A DNA stretch of 64,000 nt from VRUE01 sp963745915 (lineage in GTDB: Bacteria; Actinomycetota; Thermoleophilia; Solirubrobacterales; 70-9), in NCBI GenBank assembly GCA_963745915.1, contig CAVUZA010000002.1, positions 186,001 through 250,000 of the forward strand. The letters are read 5' to 3'. The translations under genes were made by a program, and so were the position numbers. The notes beneath the pieces are model-generated. The model saw only the letters and a program-made list of their open reading frames with translations. It was not told the DNA's origin and ran no database searches. Below are positions 34,963 to 43,898 of this stretch, in pieces (within the stretch, counting starts at the first letter, position 1; each line of letters opens with the position of its first letter).

Positions 34963-36459
34963 GTGGACCCGGTGACACTGCAGGTGATGGTCGGCGGGCT
35001 GCGGGCCGCATGCGACGAGATGGGCGCGGCGCTGATCCGCTCCGCCTACTCGGCCAACATCAAGGAGCGCCACGACTGCTCGACCGCGCTCTTCGACGCC
35101 GCCGGCGAGCTGGTGATGCAGGCCGAGCACATCCCCGTCCACCTCGGCTCGATGCCCGACGCGGTCGCCGCCGTGCTCGACCGCGAGCAGCGCCCGGGCC
35201 AGGGCTGGATCCTCAACGACCCCTACCGCGGCGGCACCCACCTGCCCGACATCACCCTGATCTCGCCCGTCTTCGCCGCCGGCGAGCTGCTCGGCTTCGC
35301 CGCCTGCCGCGCCCACCACGCCGACGTCGGCGGCGAGACCCCGGGCAGCATGCCGGCGGGGTCGACCCGGCTCGAGCAGGAGGGCGTGGTGATCCCGCCC
35401 ACCGTCGCCGACCCCGAGACCCTGCGCGGGCTCGCCGCGCAGATGCGCTTCCCGGCCCAGCGCCTCGCCGACCTGCGCGCCCAGGAGGCCGCCAACCGGA
35501 TCGGCGCCCTGCGCCTCGACGAGCTGGTCGAGCGCCACGGCGTCGCCGAGCTGCGCGCCGGCATGGCCGAGATCCTCGCCTACGCCGAGCGCCGCACCCG
35601 CGCCGCCCTCTCCCGGCTCCCCGACGGCACCTACAGCGCCGAGGACGTGCTCGAGAGCCCCGGCGGCGGGCGACATCGCCCTGCGGGTCGCGGCGACGGT
35701 CGCTGGCGACCGGCTGACGCTCGACTTCGCCGGCACCGACCCGCAGGTCGAGGGCAACCTCAACTGCCCGCTCTCGGTGACCAAGTCGGCGGCCTTCTTC
35801 GCCGTCCGCGTCCTGACCGACCCCGACGCGCCGCCCTGCGCCGGCGCCTACCGGCCGATCGAGGTCGTGGCACCCGAGGGGTGCCTGCTCGACGCCCGGC
35901 CGCCGGCCGCCGTCGCCGCCGGCAACGTCGAGACCTCGAGCCGGGTCGCCGACCTCGTGATCGCCGCGCTCGGCGGCGCCCGGCCCGTCCCCGCGCAGGG
36001 GCAGGGGACGATGAACAACCTGACCCTCTCCGGCGCCGGCTTCACCTACTACGAGACGCTCGGCGGCGGCCAGGGCGCCTGCCCCGACGCACCCGGGCCG
36101 AGCGCGATCCACGTCGCGATGTCGAACACGCTCAACACCCCGGTCGAGGCGCTGGAGACCGAGTTCCCGCTGCGGGTCCGGGAGCTGTCGCTGCGCCGCG
36201 GCAGCGGCGGCGCCGGCGCCCGGCGCGGGGGGCGACGGCCTGGTCCGCGAGATCGAAGCGCTGCAGCCGCTGCGCTACACGCCTGATCTCCGAGCGCCGC
36301 CGCCACGCCCCTCGCGGCCGCGAGGGCGGCGCCGACGGCGCCCCGGGCCGCAACCTGCTCGACGGCGCCCCGCTGCCCGGCAAGGCCGAGGGCGAGCTGG
36401 CGCCGGGGGACCGCATCCGGCTCGAAACCCCGGGCGGCGGCGGCCACGGCAGACAGTGA
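34963..36459 (+). CDS. Hydantoinase/oxoprolinase subunit B, several frameshifts
   Basis: Partner of the upstream subunit A. GTG 34963 (VDPVTLQVMVGGLRAACDEM) matches the family start better than a GTG at 34906. Conserved blocks: RSAYSANIKERHDCSTALFD, AEHIPVHLGSMPDAVAAVLD, ILNDPYRGGTHLPDITLISP and HHADVGGETPGSMPAGSTRL. The frame shifts near 35665, 36228 and 36285; later blocks LTLDFAGTDPQVEGNLNCPL, SGAGFTYYETLGGGQGACPD and the terminal LETPGGGGHG are still conserved. This pattern fits sequencing indels, though a decaying gene cannot be excluded. Confidence 0.85.
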   Translation: MDPVTLQVMVGGLRAACDEMGAALIRSAYSANIKERHDCSTALFDAAGELVMQAEHIPVHLGSMPDAVAAVLDREQRPGQGWILNDPYRGGTHLPDITLISPVFAAGELLGFAACRAHHADVGGETPGSMPAGSTRLEQEGVVIPPTVADPETLRGLAAQMRFPAQRLADLRAQEAANRIGALRLDELVERHGVAELRAGMAEILAYAERRTRAALSRLPDGTYSAEDVLESPGGGRHRPAGRGDGRWRPADARLRRHRPAGRGQPQLPALGDQVGGLLRRPRPDRPRRAALRRRLPADRGRGTRGVPARRPAAGRRRRRQRRDLEPGRRPRDRRARRRPARPRAGAGDDEQPDPLRRRLHLLRDARRRPGRLPRRTRAERDPRRDVEHAQHPGRGAGDRVPAAGPGAVAAPRQRRRRRPARGATAWSARSKRCSRCATRLISERRRHAPRGREGGADGAPGRNLLDGAPLPGKAEGELAPGDRIRLETPGGGGHGRQ

Positions 36460-36473
36460 CGTCCATCACATAT

Positions 36474-36502
36474 TTGGCGTTCGGGCCAACCTGGTCTAGA
36501 AT
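36474..36502 (+). promoter_or_regulatory. Promoter upstream of DUF1802 gene
   Basis: TTGGCG (36474-36479) and TAGAAT (36497-36502) with a 17-bp spacer resemble a housekeeping sigma promoter. Predicted transcription start near 36509 leaves a leader of about 88 nt before the ATG at 36597. Confidence 0.6.
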
Positions 36503-36596
36503 GCCGAATTCGGGCGGGCTTCTCATCCTGGAACGGGGTCCGAGGCGTCCCCTACCAGTCAAGTTTCAACCCACCTACTTCTAGGTACGACTTCAA

Positions 36597-37226
36597 ATGC
36601 CGATCGCTTTCAAGGAATGGGCCGTGACGGTCCGTGCGCTCGCCGAGGGCGAGCAGCTGCTGACCCTGCGCAAGGGCGGGATCCGCGAGGAGAACAAGCA
36701 CTTCGAGCTCGACCACGAGCAGTTCTTCCTCTACCCGACCTTCGACCACCAGCGCAACAACCTGGTGCGCGAGTCCCACCACCCCGAGCTGGGGCGGGCG
36801 CTCGAGGAGGGCGTCTGGGGCGAAGAGGAACCGCCGGCCAAGGCGCTGCTGCAGGACGGCGGCATCCCCCAGCCCGAGCGAGTGCGGCTGCGCGCCTGGG
36901 CCGAGGTGACCGACCACATCACGATCACCGACCCGCGCGTCGTCGACGGCCTCTCGCCGTACTACGTGTGGACGCCGGACTACGCCGAGAAGCGGCTCAA
37001 CTGGAAGCGGCGCCACCCGCTGCACATCCTGCTGCTCAGGGTCCACCGCATCCCGCGCCCGGTCACGGTCAAGGTGCGCGAGGAGTACCACGGCTGCCGC
37101 TCCTGGGTCGAGGTCGACCGCGAACTGCCCTTCGAGGGCACGCCGGTGATGGCCGACGAGGAGTTCGACCGCGCCCGCGGCGAGATCCTCGAGGTCTGCG
37201 GCGCCGCCGAGCCGGTACTCGCCTGA
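36597..37226 (+). CDS. DUF1802 family protein
   Basis: 209 residues; function unknown in the family. The N-terminus MPIAFKEWAVTVRALAEGEQ, then LLTLRKGGIREENKHFELDH and FFLYPTFDHQRNNLVRESHH, matches DUF1802. The C-terminal half has RHPLHILLLRVHRIPRPVTV and YHGCRSWVEVDRELPFEGTP. It is predicted cytoplasmic. It has its own promoter-like sequence and is followed 21 bp later by a peptidase-like gene. Confidence 0.85.
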   Translation: MPIAFKEWAVTVRALAEGEQLLTLRKGGIREENKHFELDHEQFFLYPTFDHQRNNLVRESHHPELGRALEEGVWGEEEPPAKALLQDGGIPQPERVRLRAWAEVTDHITITDPRVVDGLSPYYVWTPDYAEKRLNWKRRHPLHILLLRVHRIPRPVTVKVREEYHGCRSWVEVDRELPFEGTPVMADEEFDRARGEILEVCGAAEPVLA

Positions 37227-37246
37227 GCGAGCAGTAGTCTCGGCCC

Positions 37247-38002
37247 GTGCCCTGGGTGGAGACTCAATCGCTGAGCTTCACCGCCCGCCACGACAGCGGC
37301 GACACCGCCTTCGCCGAGCGCACCCTCGACCGCATGGAGGAACTGCGGCTGCGCCTCGAGGACCGCTTCGAGCGCGTCCCGGGCGAGATCGTCGTCGTCG
37401 TCCACACCCACCCGACGCTGCTCTCCCTCGCCCACCCTTTCCTGCCCGCGGCGCGCTGGTCGGCGGCGCCGGCCGGGCGCCGCTACCTCGCCGGCTGGCC
37501 GATGGCGACCGAGCTGCACGTGCTCAACGACCCGCACATGGAGCGCCGCGCCGCCGGCGAGGACTCGCGCGAGGCGCTGCGCGGCACCGCCGAGCGCCTC
37601 TACGCGCAGCTGGTGGTCGCCGCCAACAACCCCGAGCTGCCGCCCTCCTGGACGCCGCGCCGCTTCGCCCGCTACCTGCGCTGGGCCTGGCTGGTCGAGG
37701 GCGGCGCCCAGTACTTCGCCCGCCAGGTCGGCCTCTACCGCGCCGCGGTGATCCGCCGCCTGCGCGAGAGCGCCCGCCCCGCCTTCCCGCCCTCGCGCCG
37801 CGACGCGGTGATCCTCGGCGGCACCCTCTTCGACCTGCTCGAGACCGAGCGCGGCCCGGAGGCCTGCGAGCGCCTGGCGCTGGAGCTGCGCCCCGGCGGC
37901 GCCCTGCCGACCCTGGAAGCGGCCTTCGAGGCCCGCGCCGGGGAGGTCGAGGACGCCTGGCGCGCCTCGCTGCGCGAGATCGCTCGCCCCGGCCCGGCCT
38001 GA
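37247..38002 (+). CDS. Peptidase MA-like protein lacking HExxH
   Basis: 251 residues from GTG 37247. The layout resembles gluzincin-like 'peptidase MA' proteins: IVVVVHTHPTLLSLAHPFLP, a strand-rich middle, a helix where HExxH is expected, then WAWLVEGGAQYFARQ, which matches the WLxEGxAxYF helix that normally supplies the third zinc ligand. In place of HExxH the helix reads TAERLYAQLVVAANNP, so zinc binding is probably lost. No signal peptide is seen. It may be a non-catalytic homologue; family membership is moderately supported. Confidence 0.6.
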   Translation: MPWVETQSLSFTARHDSGDTAFAERTLDRMEELRLRLEDRFERVPGEIVVVVHTHPTLLSLAHPFLPAARWSAAPAGRRYLAGWPMATELHVLNDPHMERRAAGEDSREALRGTAERLYAQLVVAANNPELPPSWTPRRFARYLRWAWLVEGGAQYFARQVGLYRAAVIRRLRESARPAFPPSRRDAVILGGTLFDLLETERGPEACERLALELRPGGALPTLEAAFEARAGEVEDAWRASLREIARPGPA

Positions 38003-38045
38003 CCCGCTCGATGAAGGATTGTGCGCGCCATACGCGCACAAACGC

Positions 38046-38288
38046 TCAGTCGGTGCCCGGCGTGCCCTCGAGCACTTCGCGCGCTTCCTCCGCGGCCGCC
38101 TCGGGGACGAGGATCTGGCGCGGGCCGGCGGCGAGGAACTCCGGGTTGTCGACGGTGCGCTGGACCATGCTCGGGATGCCGTGCTCGCCGAGCAGGTCCT
38201 GGATCATCTCGGCCTCCATCTGGTTCAGCGCGTAGGCGACCTTGACCGGGCGGCCGCCGCCCTCGCTACTCGACGGCGAGCTCGGCAT
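38046..38288 (-). CDS. DUF2007-like signal-transducing protein
   Basis: 80 residues. VKVAYALNQMEAEMIQDLLG EHGIPSMVQ matches the DUF2007 fold (strand-helix with E-A-xx-I...L...GI), and the end is PRQILVPEAAAEEAREVLEG. Function of the family is unknown, probably regulatory. Its 5' end overlaps the mec gene by 23 bp, so it is likely co-translated with the cysteine-releasing peptidase. Confidence 0.75.
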   Translation of the reverse strand: MPSSPSSSEGGGRPVKVAYALNQMEAEMIQDLLGEHGIPSMVQRTVDNPEFLAAGPRQILVPEAAAEEAREVLEGTPGTD

Positions 38289-38664
38289 CGGCGATCTTCA
38301 GGTCTTTGAGCCAGTAGCCCTTGACGTCGGGCGCCTCGGGGTCTTCGAGCGAGACGATCAGGTAGATCGCGTCGGGCCAGTTGACCGCCTGGTTGACGTC
38401 GGTCTGCGACGGATAGGCGGCGCTCTTGGTGTGCGAGTGGTAGATCGCCAGCAGCTCATCGCCCCCCGCCTCGATCCGCTTCAGCGCGTCGAACTGCCCC
38501 TGCGGGTCCATCTCGAAGCGCAGCGGGCTGGCCGCCGAGTTGACCACCGGGATCACCGAGGTCGCCTCCCCCTCGCGCCCCCCCACCATCCCGCAGCACT
38601 CGTTGGGCAGGTCGGCCCGCGCGTGCGCGACCATCTCGTCGACCAGGCTCTGCGCGATCCGCAT
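38266..38664 (-). CDS. mec: JAMM/MPN+ metalloprotease, CysO-cysteine peptidase
   Basis: 132-residue zinc peptidase related to Mycobacterium Mec. The JAMM motif is complete: Glu in ADLPNECCGMVGG, then IYHSHTKSAAYPSQTD (HxH...S...D). In mycobacteria this enzyme cleaves cysteine from the C-terminus of the carrier CysO. A cysO-like gene with an exposed Gly-Gly end, cysM and a moeZ-like gene lie 3-5 kb away on the same strand, which supports this role. Confidence 0.88.
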   Translation of the reverse strand: MRIAQSLVDEMVAHARADLPNECCGMVGGREGEATSVIPVVNSAASPLRFEMDPQGQFDALKRIEAGGDELLAIYHSHTKSAAYPSQTDVNQAVNWPDAIYLIVSLEDPEAPDVKGYWLKDLKIADAELAVE

Positions 38665-38676
38665 CGTGCAGCGAGG

Positions 38677-39741
38677 CTAGCGGAGCGGAGCGGGTGTCGC
38701 GCCCACCGCCTGCCGCAGCGCCTCCCAGGCCGGCTTCGCCGCGCCCGAGCCGTCGAACAGCCCGCCGTACTGGCAGAAGACGCAGTGCGGGTCGGCGGCG
38801 GGGGCGTCGCGCCAGGTGAACCAGTCGAGGCCGGCGATGCGCCAGCGGCGCCGGTTGCGCAGGACCAGGCGGACGACCCGGCGCAGGAAGGCGGCCTGGC
38901 CCTCGGGGCCCTTGTCGAAGGGGTTGGGGAAGGCGCCGCCGGAGGCGACGCCGAGCTCGGTCAGCTGCAGGGGTGTGCGGCGGTCGCCGGCGCGCGCCAT
39001 CTCGGCGCGGACGAAGCGAATCTGCAGCTTCACCCAGCCGACCTTCGGCGAGTAGGGGTGCAGGGCGACGACGTCGAAGTCGCGGCGCACCCCGGGCACC
39101 CGGTACAGCCGGCGCAGGAAGGCCCAGGGCGTGATCCCCGCCTCGACCGGGGCGACGCCGGCGGCGACGATCGTCGCGCCGGGATCGGCGTGGCGGATCG
39201 CCCGCGCCGAGGCACGCAGCAGGCGGGCGTAGCCGCGCGGCGAGGGTCGCGGCCGCCAGAAGAGCAGGAAGTTCGGCTCGTTCCAGATCTGCCAGCGGCG
39301 GATCGGTGCGCGCCTGGCGCGGCCGCGCCAGAACCCGCCGCCGGGGCCGTAGCGGCGCACGAGCCGGCCCAGGAAGCGCGTCCAGGCGCGGCGGCCGGCG
39401 CCCGCGAGCGGCGGCCGCGCCTCGCCGCCGGTCGCCCAGGCCGGCGAGCCGTAGACGAAGGGCAGGACGCGGATGCCGCGCTCGGCCGCGGCGCCGACGG
39501 TGGCGTCGAGGGCGGCGAAGTCGTAGCGCCCGGGCCGCGGCTCGACCGCGTACCAGTAGACCGGGATCCGCAGCGTGCCGACGACGCCGCGCATACGGTC
39601 GAAGTCGGGAGCGGCGAGCGCGCCCTGCGGGACGATGCCGAAGAAGGCGCGCGGCACGCCCCGCGCGGATGCGGGCGCCGGGGCGAGCGCCAGCGCGCAG
39701 AGCAGGCCGGCCAGCCCCAGCGCCGCGCGCCGCGCCGCCAC
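38677..39741 (-). CDS. Secreted TIM-barrel glycoside hydrolase-like protein
   Basis: 354 residues with GTG start at 39741 and a signal peptide (ALGLAGLLCALALAPAPASA). The barrel contains the general acid motif RRWQIWNEPNFLLFW (NEP), VVALHPYSPKVGW and, as likely nucleophile, PLQLTELGVASGG. These fit clan A glycoside hydrolases (GH39/GH5-like), where the two Glu act as acid/base and nucleophile. Substrate unknown. It lies 2 bp downstream of the RTX/delta-60 gene, so both secreted proteins are probably co-expressed. Confidence 0.75.
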   Translation of the reverse strand: MAARRAALGLAGLLCALALAPAPASARGVPRAFFGIVPQGALAAPDFDRMRGVVGTLRIPVYWYAVEPRPGRYDFAALDATVGAAAERGIRVLPFVYGSPAWATGGEARPPLAGAGRRAWTRFLGRLVRRYGPGGGFWRGRARRAPIRRWQIWNEPNFLLFWRPRPSPRGYARLLRASARAIRHADPGATIVAAGVAPVEAGITPWAFLRRLYRVPGVRRDFDVVALHPYSPKVGWVKLQIRFVRAEMARAGDRRTPLQLTELGVASGGAFPNPFDKGPEGQAAFLRRVVRLVLRNRRRWRIAGLDWFTWRDAPAADPHCVFCQYGGLFDGSGAAKPAWEALRQAVGATPAPLR

Positions 39742-39743
39742 CG

Positions 39744-41267
39744 CTACCGCCCGATGCGGTTGCGGCCCGGCCCGCCGCCGATCCGGTCCCTGCCCCCGCC
39801 GCCGAGCAGGCGGTCGTTGCCCCGCCCGCCGCAGATCAGGTCGTTGCCGCCGCGGCCGAGGACCAGGTCGTTGCCGGCGAGGGCGGCGATCACGTCGCGG
39901 TGCCGGGTGCCGACCAGCCTCTCGCCGTGGCGGGTGCCGACGATCGTCGCCCGGTGGCCGAAGCAGCGGGCGCGACTGCTGCCGCCGATGAAGCGGACGA
40001 GGAGGCTGCGCGGCGCGGCGCAGATGCGGCTGCAGGAGCCGACGCGGCCGAGCACGACGATCCTGCGGCCGTCCTGCAGGCCGGCGCCGACCACCGAGAT
40101 CGGCCCGAGGGAGGCGAGGTGGACGAGCGAACCGCCGCCGAAGGTCCGGTCGCGCCGGCCGTTGGCGAGCAGGCGCGCCAGGGTCAGGCTGCGCGCCCTG
40201 ACCCGGTGCTTCGAACGCGCCGGTGAGATACCGACGACAAGCAGCCGCCCGGCCCGGTCGACCATCGCGTCGACCGCCCTGAGCCGGCTGCGCTTCATGT
40301 AGACGACGCCGCGACGCCCGTACCTGCGGTTCAGCCTGCCGTTGGGCTTGAGCCTGAGGACGAAGGCGTCGCCGCGCCTCAGGCCGAGGCCGACGACGTA
40401 GATCGCGCCGTTGGGCAGGACGACGACCGCGCCGACCCCGGCGCCGCGGCTGACGTCGTCGACGAAGACCTGGCCGTTGCGGCCGAAGACCGAGCTCGGC
40501 CTGCCGGCCGGGTCGAGGGCGCTGACGTGCACCGCGTTGCCGACCGAGCCGCAGCAGCGCGGCCCGGCGATCGCCACGCCCCCGGCGCGGGTGACGCCGA
40601 AGCCGCCGAAGCCCGAGCCGAGCGTGGTGACGAAGGGGGCGCCGCCGTTGAAGCTCGGGTCGGGGGCGCCCTGCGCGGTGAAGCGGGCGACGAACACGGC
40701 GTCGCCGCCGTAGCCGCTGCGCGGCTCGGCGGCGACCACGACCCGCCCGTCGGAGCCGACCGCGACGCTGGCCCGGTCGACCGGCACGCCGAGGTCGAAG
40801 CGGGCGATCCCGGCGGCGCCGAAGCCGGAGTCGCGGCTGCCGTCCGGGTTCAGCCGGGCGAGCGCGAGGTCGCCGTCCGGGGTCGCAGCGGCGACCACCG
40901 GCTTGCCGTCGGAGCCGACCGCGATCGAGGAGTCGTCACCTTCGAGGTCGCCCTCGATCGGCAGGAAGACGCCACCGCCCGAGCGCCCACCGGGGCGGAG
41001 CCGGTCGACGAGGCGCTCGTTCGTGCAGGGAGCGCCGGCGGGGCAGCGCCGAGCCGTGCGCAGGACGTAGATCTCCCGGTCCGGGCCGACCGCGACGTCG
41101 TTGGGCGTCGCGTACTGCACGGCGGTCGCGTCGAGCGTGGCCACGCCTTCGCGGCCGAAGGAGCGGTCGACGTCGGCCGGCGCGGCGACCGCGGCTGCCG
41201 GGACGACGCTGAAAAGACCGAAAACGACACACAGGACCCTCGCCACGCGAACTGACCTCACGGACAT
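39744..41267 (-). CDS. Secreted delta-60 repeat protein with RTX-like C-terminus
   Basis: About 507 residues from ATG 41267, with a signal peptide (VLCVVFGLFSVVPAAAVAAP). At least five delta-60 type repeats are visible (DRSFGREGVATLD, DSGFGAAGIARFD, DPSFNGGAPFVT, SSVFGRNGQVFVD, DRTFGGGSLVHLA), suggesting a beta-propeller. The C-terminal ~60 residues are RTX nonapeptides (AGNDLVLGRGGNDLICGGRG, NDRLLGGGGRDRIGGG) that bind calcium. It is probably extracellular; function unknown. Confidence 0.8.
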   Translation of the reverse strand: MSVRSVRVARVLCVVFGLFSVVPAAAVAAPADVDRSFGREGVATLDATAVQYATPNDVAVGPDREIYVLRTARRCPAGAPCTNERLVDRLRPGGRSGGGVFLPIEGDLEGDDSSIAVGSDGKPVVAAATPDGDLALARLNPDGSRDSGFGAAGIARFDLGVPVDRASVAVGSDGRVVVAAEPRSGYGGDAVFVARFTAQGAPDPSFNGGAPFVTTLGSGFGGFGVTRAGGVAIAGPRCCGSVGNAVHVSALDPAGRPSSVFGRNGQVFVDDVSRGAGVGAVVVLPNGAIYVVGLGLRRGDAFVLRLKPNGRLNRRYGRRGVVYMKRSRLRAVDAMVDRAGRLLVVGISPARSKHRVRARSLTLARLLANGRRDRTFGGGSLVHLASLGPISVVGAGLQDGRRIVVLGRVGSCSRICAAPRSLLVRFIGGSSRARCFGHRATIVGTRHGERLVGTRHRDVIAALAGNDLVLGRGGNDLICGGRGNDRLLGGGGRDRIGGGPGRNRIGR

Positions 41268-41356
41268 CTCCCCCTGCCTCAAATTTGCTTGACCGACACT
41301 GTCGGGCGATCAAACACCAAATGGTGCAGGAGTTGCGGTGCCCGGTACGGGCGGGT

Positions 41357-42322
41357 CTACCACCAGACGGTCGAGTCGAGATTCTCGATCTCGTCGATCG
41401 GCCGGGTGTAGACGCCGGAGGAGAGGTACTTCCAGCCGTCGTCGGGGATCAGGAAGACGACGTTGCCGCCGTCGAGCTCGCCGGCGATGCGGGCCGCGAT
41501 GCGGGCGATCGCGCCGGAGGAGACGCCGGCGAAGATGCCCTCCTCGTCGAGCAGCTTGCGGGTCCAGACGATCGCGTCGCGGTTGGAGACCATGATCTTG
41601 CGGTCGAGCAGGGAGATGTCGATGATCGGCGGGATGAAGCCGTCGTCGAGCGAGCGCAGGCCGTGGACCATCTCGCCCTGCATCGGCTCGGCGGCGACCA
41701 GGATCGTCTCGGGGTCCTCCTCCTTGAGCCGGCGGCCGTTGCCCATCAGCGTGCCACCGGTGCCGAGCCCGGCGACGAAGGCGGTGACCGTGTCGAGCTC
41801 CTCGAGGATCTCGACCGCGGTGCCCTCGTAGTGGGCGCGCGGGTTGGCCTCGTTGCCGTACTGGTAGGGCATGTAGTAGGTCGGGTCCTCGGCCATCTCC
41901 AGCGCCACCTCGACCGCGCCGTTGGAGCCCTTGGCGCCCTCGCTGTAGACGATCTCGGCGCCGTACATCTCGAGCAGCTGGGTGCGCTCCTTGGTCACGT
42001 TGTCGGGCATCACGACCTTCAGCGGGTAGCCCTTGCGGCTGCAGATCATCGCCAGCGAGATGCCGGTGTTGCCCGAGGTCGGCTCGAGGATCGTCTGCCC
42101 CGGCCCGATCAGCCCCTCGGCCTCGGCCGTCTCGATCATCGACTTGGCGACCCGGTCCTTGACCGAGCCGGTCGGGTTGCGCCCCTCGAGCTTGGCGTAG
42201 ATGCGGACGTCGGGGTTCGGGGTCAGCCGCGGCAACTCGACCAGCGGCGTGTTGCCGATCGACTCGACGACGTTGCCGAAGCGCCCCCCGCAGGGCCGGT
42301 TGAGTAGGTCGTCGTAGGCCAT
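41357..42322 (-). CDS. cysM: Cysteine synthase B, CysM type
   Basis: PLP-dependent enzyme of 321 residues that forms cysteine from an activated serine and a sulfide donor. NPTGSVKDR contains the PLP lysine (Lys55), PTSGNTGISL (81-90) binds the substrate, and GLGTGGTLMG binds phosphate. The C-terminus (GWKYLSSGVYTRPIDEIENL, ending DSTVWW) resembles the tail of mycobacterial CysM, which uses O-phosphoserine and thiocarboxylated CysO. Its neighbours cysO and moeZ support this route. It has its own promoter with an 18-bp motif shared with moeZ. Confidence 0.93.
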   Translation of the reverse strand: MAYDDLLNRPCGGRFGNVVESIGNTPLVELPRLTPNPDVRIYAKLEGRNPTGSVKDRVAKSMIETAEAEGLIGPGQTILEPTSGNTGISLAMICSRKGYPLKVVMPDNVTKERTQLLEMYGAEIVYSEGAKGSNGAVEVALEMAEDPTYYMPYQYGNEANPRAHYEGTAVEILEELDTVTAFVAGLGTGGTLMGNGRRLKEEDPETILVAAEPMQGEMVHGLRSLDDGFIPPIIDISLLDRKIMVSNRDAIVWTRKLLDEEGIFAGVSSGAIARIAARIAGELDGGNVVFLIPDDGWKYLSSGVYTRPIDEIENLDSTVWW

Positions 42323-42332
42323 TGGTCTCCCG

Positions 42333-42350
42333 TTACTTCAAAAAGTATAG
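42333..42350 (-). promoter_or_regulatory. Palindromic -10 region upstream of cysM
   Basis: On the coding strand CTATACTTTTTGAAGTAA contains a -10 box TATACT and the palindrome TACTTnnnnAAGTA-like core. The ATG follows 21 nt after the -10 box with a GGGAG ribosome site. The identical 18 bp recur upstream of moeZ (43899-43916). A repressor bound here would cover the -10 and start site. Confidence 0.65.
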
Positions 42351-42392
42351 CCAGGGGTGGGCGCGGCCGGGGGATTTTTACTCAGGAAATTT

Positions 42393-42665
42393 TCAGCCGC
42401 CGGCCATGGCGGGCAGGATGACGACGGTGTCGCTGTCGGAGACCGCCGTGGCGAGCCCGTCCAGCACCCGCACGTCCTCGTCGTTGAGGTAGACGTTGAC
42501 GTAGCGGTTGAGGTCGCCGTCCTCGCCGAAGAGCTGCTTCTCGGTGCCCGGGTGGGCGGCGGTCAGCGCGCGCAGCACCTCGCCGACGTCGGCGCCGGCG
42601 GCCTCGACCTCGGGCTGGCCGCCGGTGTGGGGGCGCAGGACGGGGGGTATGCGAACGGTCGCCAT
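42393..42665 (-). CDS. cysO: Sulfur carrier protein CysO (MoaD/ThiS family)
   Basis: 90-residue ubiquitin-fold carrier from ATG 42665 (MATVRIPPVLRPHTGGQPEV). It ends VVILPAMAGG, the exposed Gly-Gly needed for adenylation and thiocarboxylation. LFGEDGDLNRYVNVYLNDEDVR fits the CysO group. It lies 29 bp after moeZ, the activating enzyme, and 70 bp before cysM, so moeZ-cysO may be one transcript. Confidence 0.92.
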   Translation of the reverse strand: MATVRIPPVLRPHTGGQPEVEAAGADVGEVLRALTAAHPGTEKQLFGEDGDLNRYVNVYLNDEDVRVLDGLATAVSDSDTVVILPAMAGG

Positions 42666-42694
42666 CGCGGCTGCGATCCTAGTCGAGCGGCTGC

Positions 42695-43866
42695 TCAGCC
42701 GGCGCAGAAGGCGTCGTAGTCGGGGAACTTGCCCATCTCGGACTCGGGGACCTCCGCTGCGTTCTCGCCGCAGATCGGGCACTCGGGGTCGCGCCGCACC
42801 TTGAGCTCGGTGAACCTCGTGCCGAGCGCCTCGTAGAGCAGCAGGCGACCGACCAGCGGCTCGCCGATGCCGATCACCAGCTTCAGCACCTCGTTGGCCT
42901 GCAGGGTGCCCATCGTCCCGGCCATCACGCCGAGCACGCCGTTGGCGGAGCAGCTCGGCGCCAGCTCGGCCGGCGGCGGCGTCGGGTACAGGCAGCGGTA
43001 GCAGGGCCCCTCGAAGGGGACGAAGGTCGAGATCTGGCCGTCGAAGGAGAGGATCGAGGCCGAGACGACCGGCTTGCGCAGCCGCACCGAGGCGTCGTTG
43101 AGCAGGTAGCGGGTGGGGAAGTTGTCGGCGCCGTCGACGATCACGTCGTAGGGCTCGATGATCTCGAGGATGTTCTCGGCGTTGAGCCGGGTGCGGTGCT
43201 CGATCACCTCGACGTCGGGGTTGAGCGCCTCGATCGTCTTGCGCGCCGACTCGGTCTTCGCCGTGCCGATCCGCTCGGTGCTGTGGATCACCTGGCGCTG
43301 CAGGTTGGAGGCGTCGACCACGTCGTCGTCGACCAGGCCGAGGGTGCCGATCCCGGCCGCGGCCAGGTAGAGCGCGGTCGGCGCCCCGAGCCCGCCGGCG
43401 CCGAGCAGCAGCACCTTGGCGTTCAGCATCCTCAGCTGGCCGTCGACGCCGACCTCGGGCAGCAGCGTGTGGCGCGAGTAGCGGTCGCGCTGCTCGGGAG
43501 TCATGCCCTCGGCGGCGAGCACCGGCAGCCCCTGCTCCTGCCAGGCGATGATCCCGCCCGCCATCGAGGCGACGTCGGTGTAGCCCAGCGCCTGCATCTG
43601 TGCGGCCGCGGTGTAAGAGCGGTTGCCGCTGCGGCAGTAGACGATCGTGCGCGCCGACTTGTCCGGCGCCGCGGCCTCGATCTCGTCGGCGAGCAGCCCC
43701 GGCGGGATCAGCTTGCCGACCGTCGAGGTGGGCCTCCTGGTACTCGTGCGGCTCGCGCGTGTCGATCAGGACGACGCCGCCGCCCTCGATCTCCTGCGCC
43801 GCCTCGAACGCCTCGATCTCCTCGACCTGCCGTTTGCGTAGGTGCCATGCGCCTCGGTCGCCATGC
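42695..43866 (-). CDS. Rhodanese-ThiF adenylyltransferase (MoeZ/MoeB-like), two frameshifts
   Basis: Activates the carrier C-terminus and transfers sulfur. The ThiF domain is intact: MTPEQRDRYSRHTLLPEVGV, ATP loop LLLGAGGLGAPTALYLAAAG, DDDVVDASNLQRQVIHSTER, and zinc Cys pairs YRCLYPTPP/DPECPICGE. An N-terminal rhodanese domain (VVLIDTREPHEYQEAHLDG, then the cysteine loop TIVYCRSGNRSYTAA) precedes it, an order opposite to typical MoeZ. Frames shift near 43832 and 43727. The N-terminal start (ATG 43866) is provisional. It is preceded by the same 18-bp motif as cysM. Confidence 0.82.
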
Positions 43867-43898
43867 CTGAATCAAATCCCCCAAATCCGGATCAACTT

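Noticed and set aside
31712..35011. 1,099-residue open frame on the minus strand across nadB and hyuA
   Set aside because: It is antisense to two clearly conserved genes; its composition is the Ala/Gly/Arg/Asp-rich pattern produced by opposite-strand reading of GC-rich codons.
38242..40302. 686-residue plus-strand frame over mec, the glycosidase-like and RTX genes
   Set aside because: Covers three genes with recognisable motifs on the other strand; no motif of its own.
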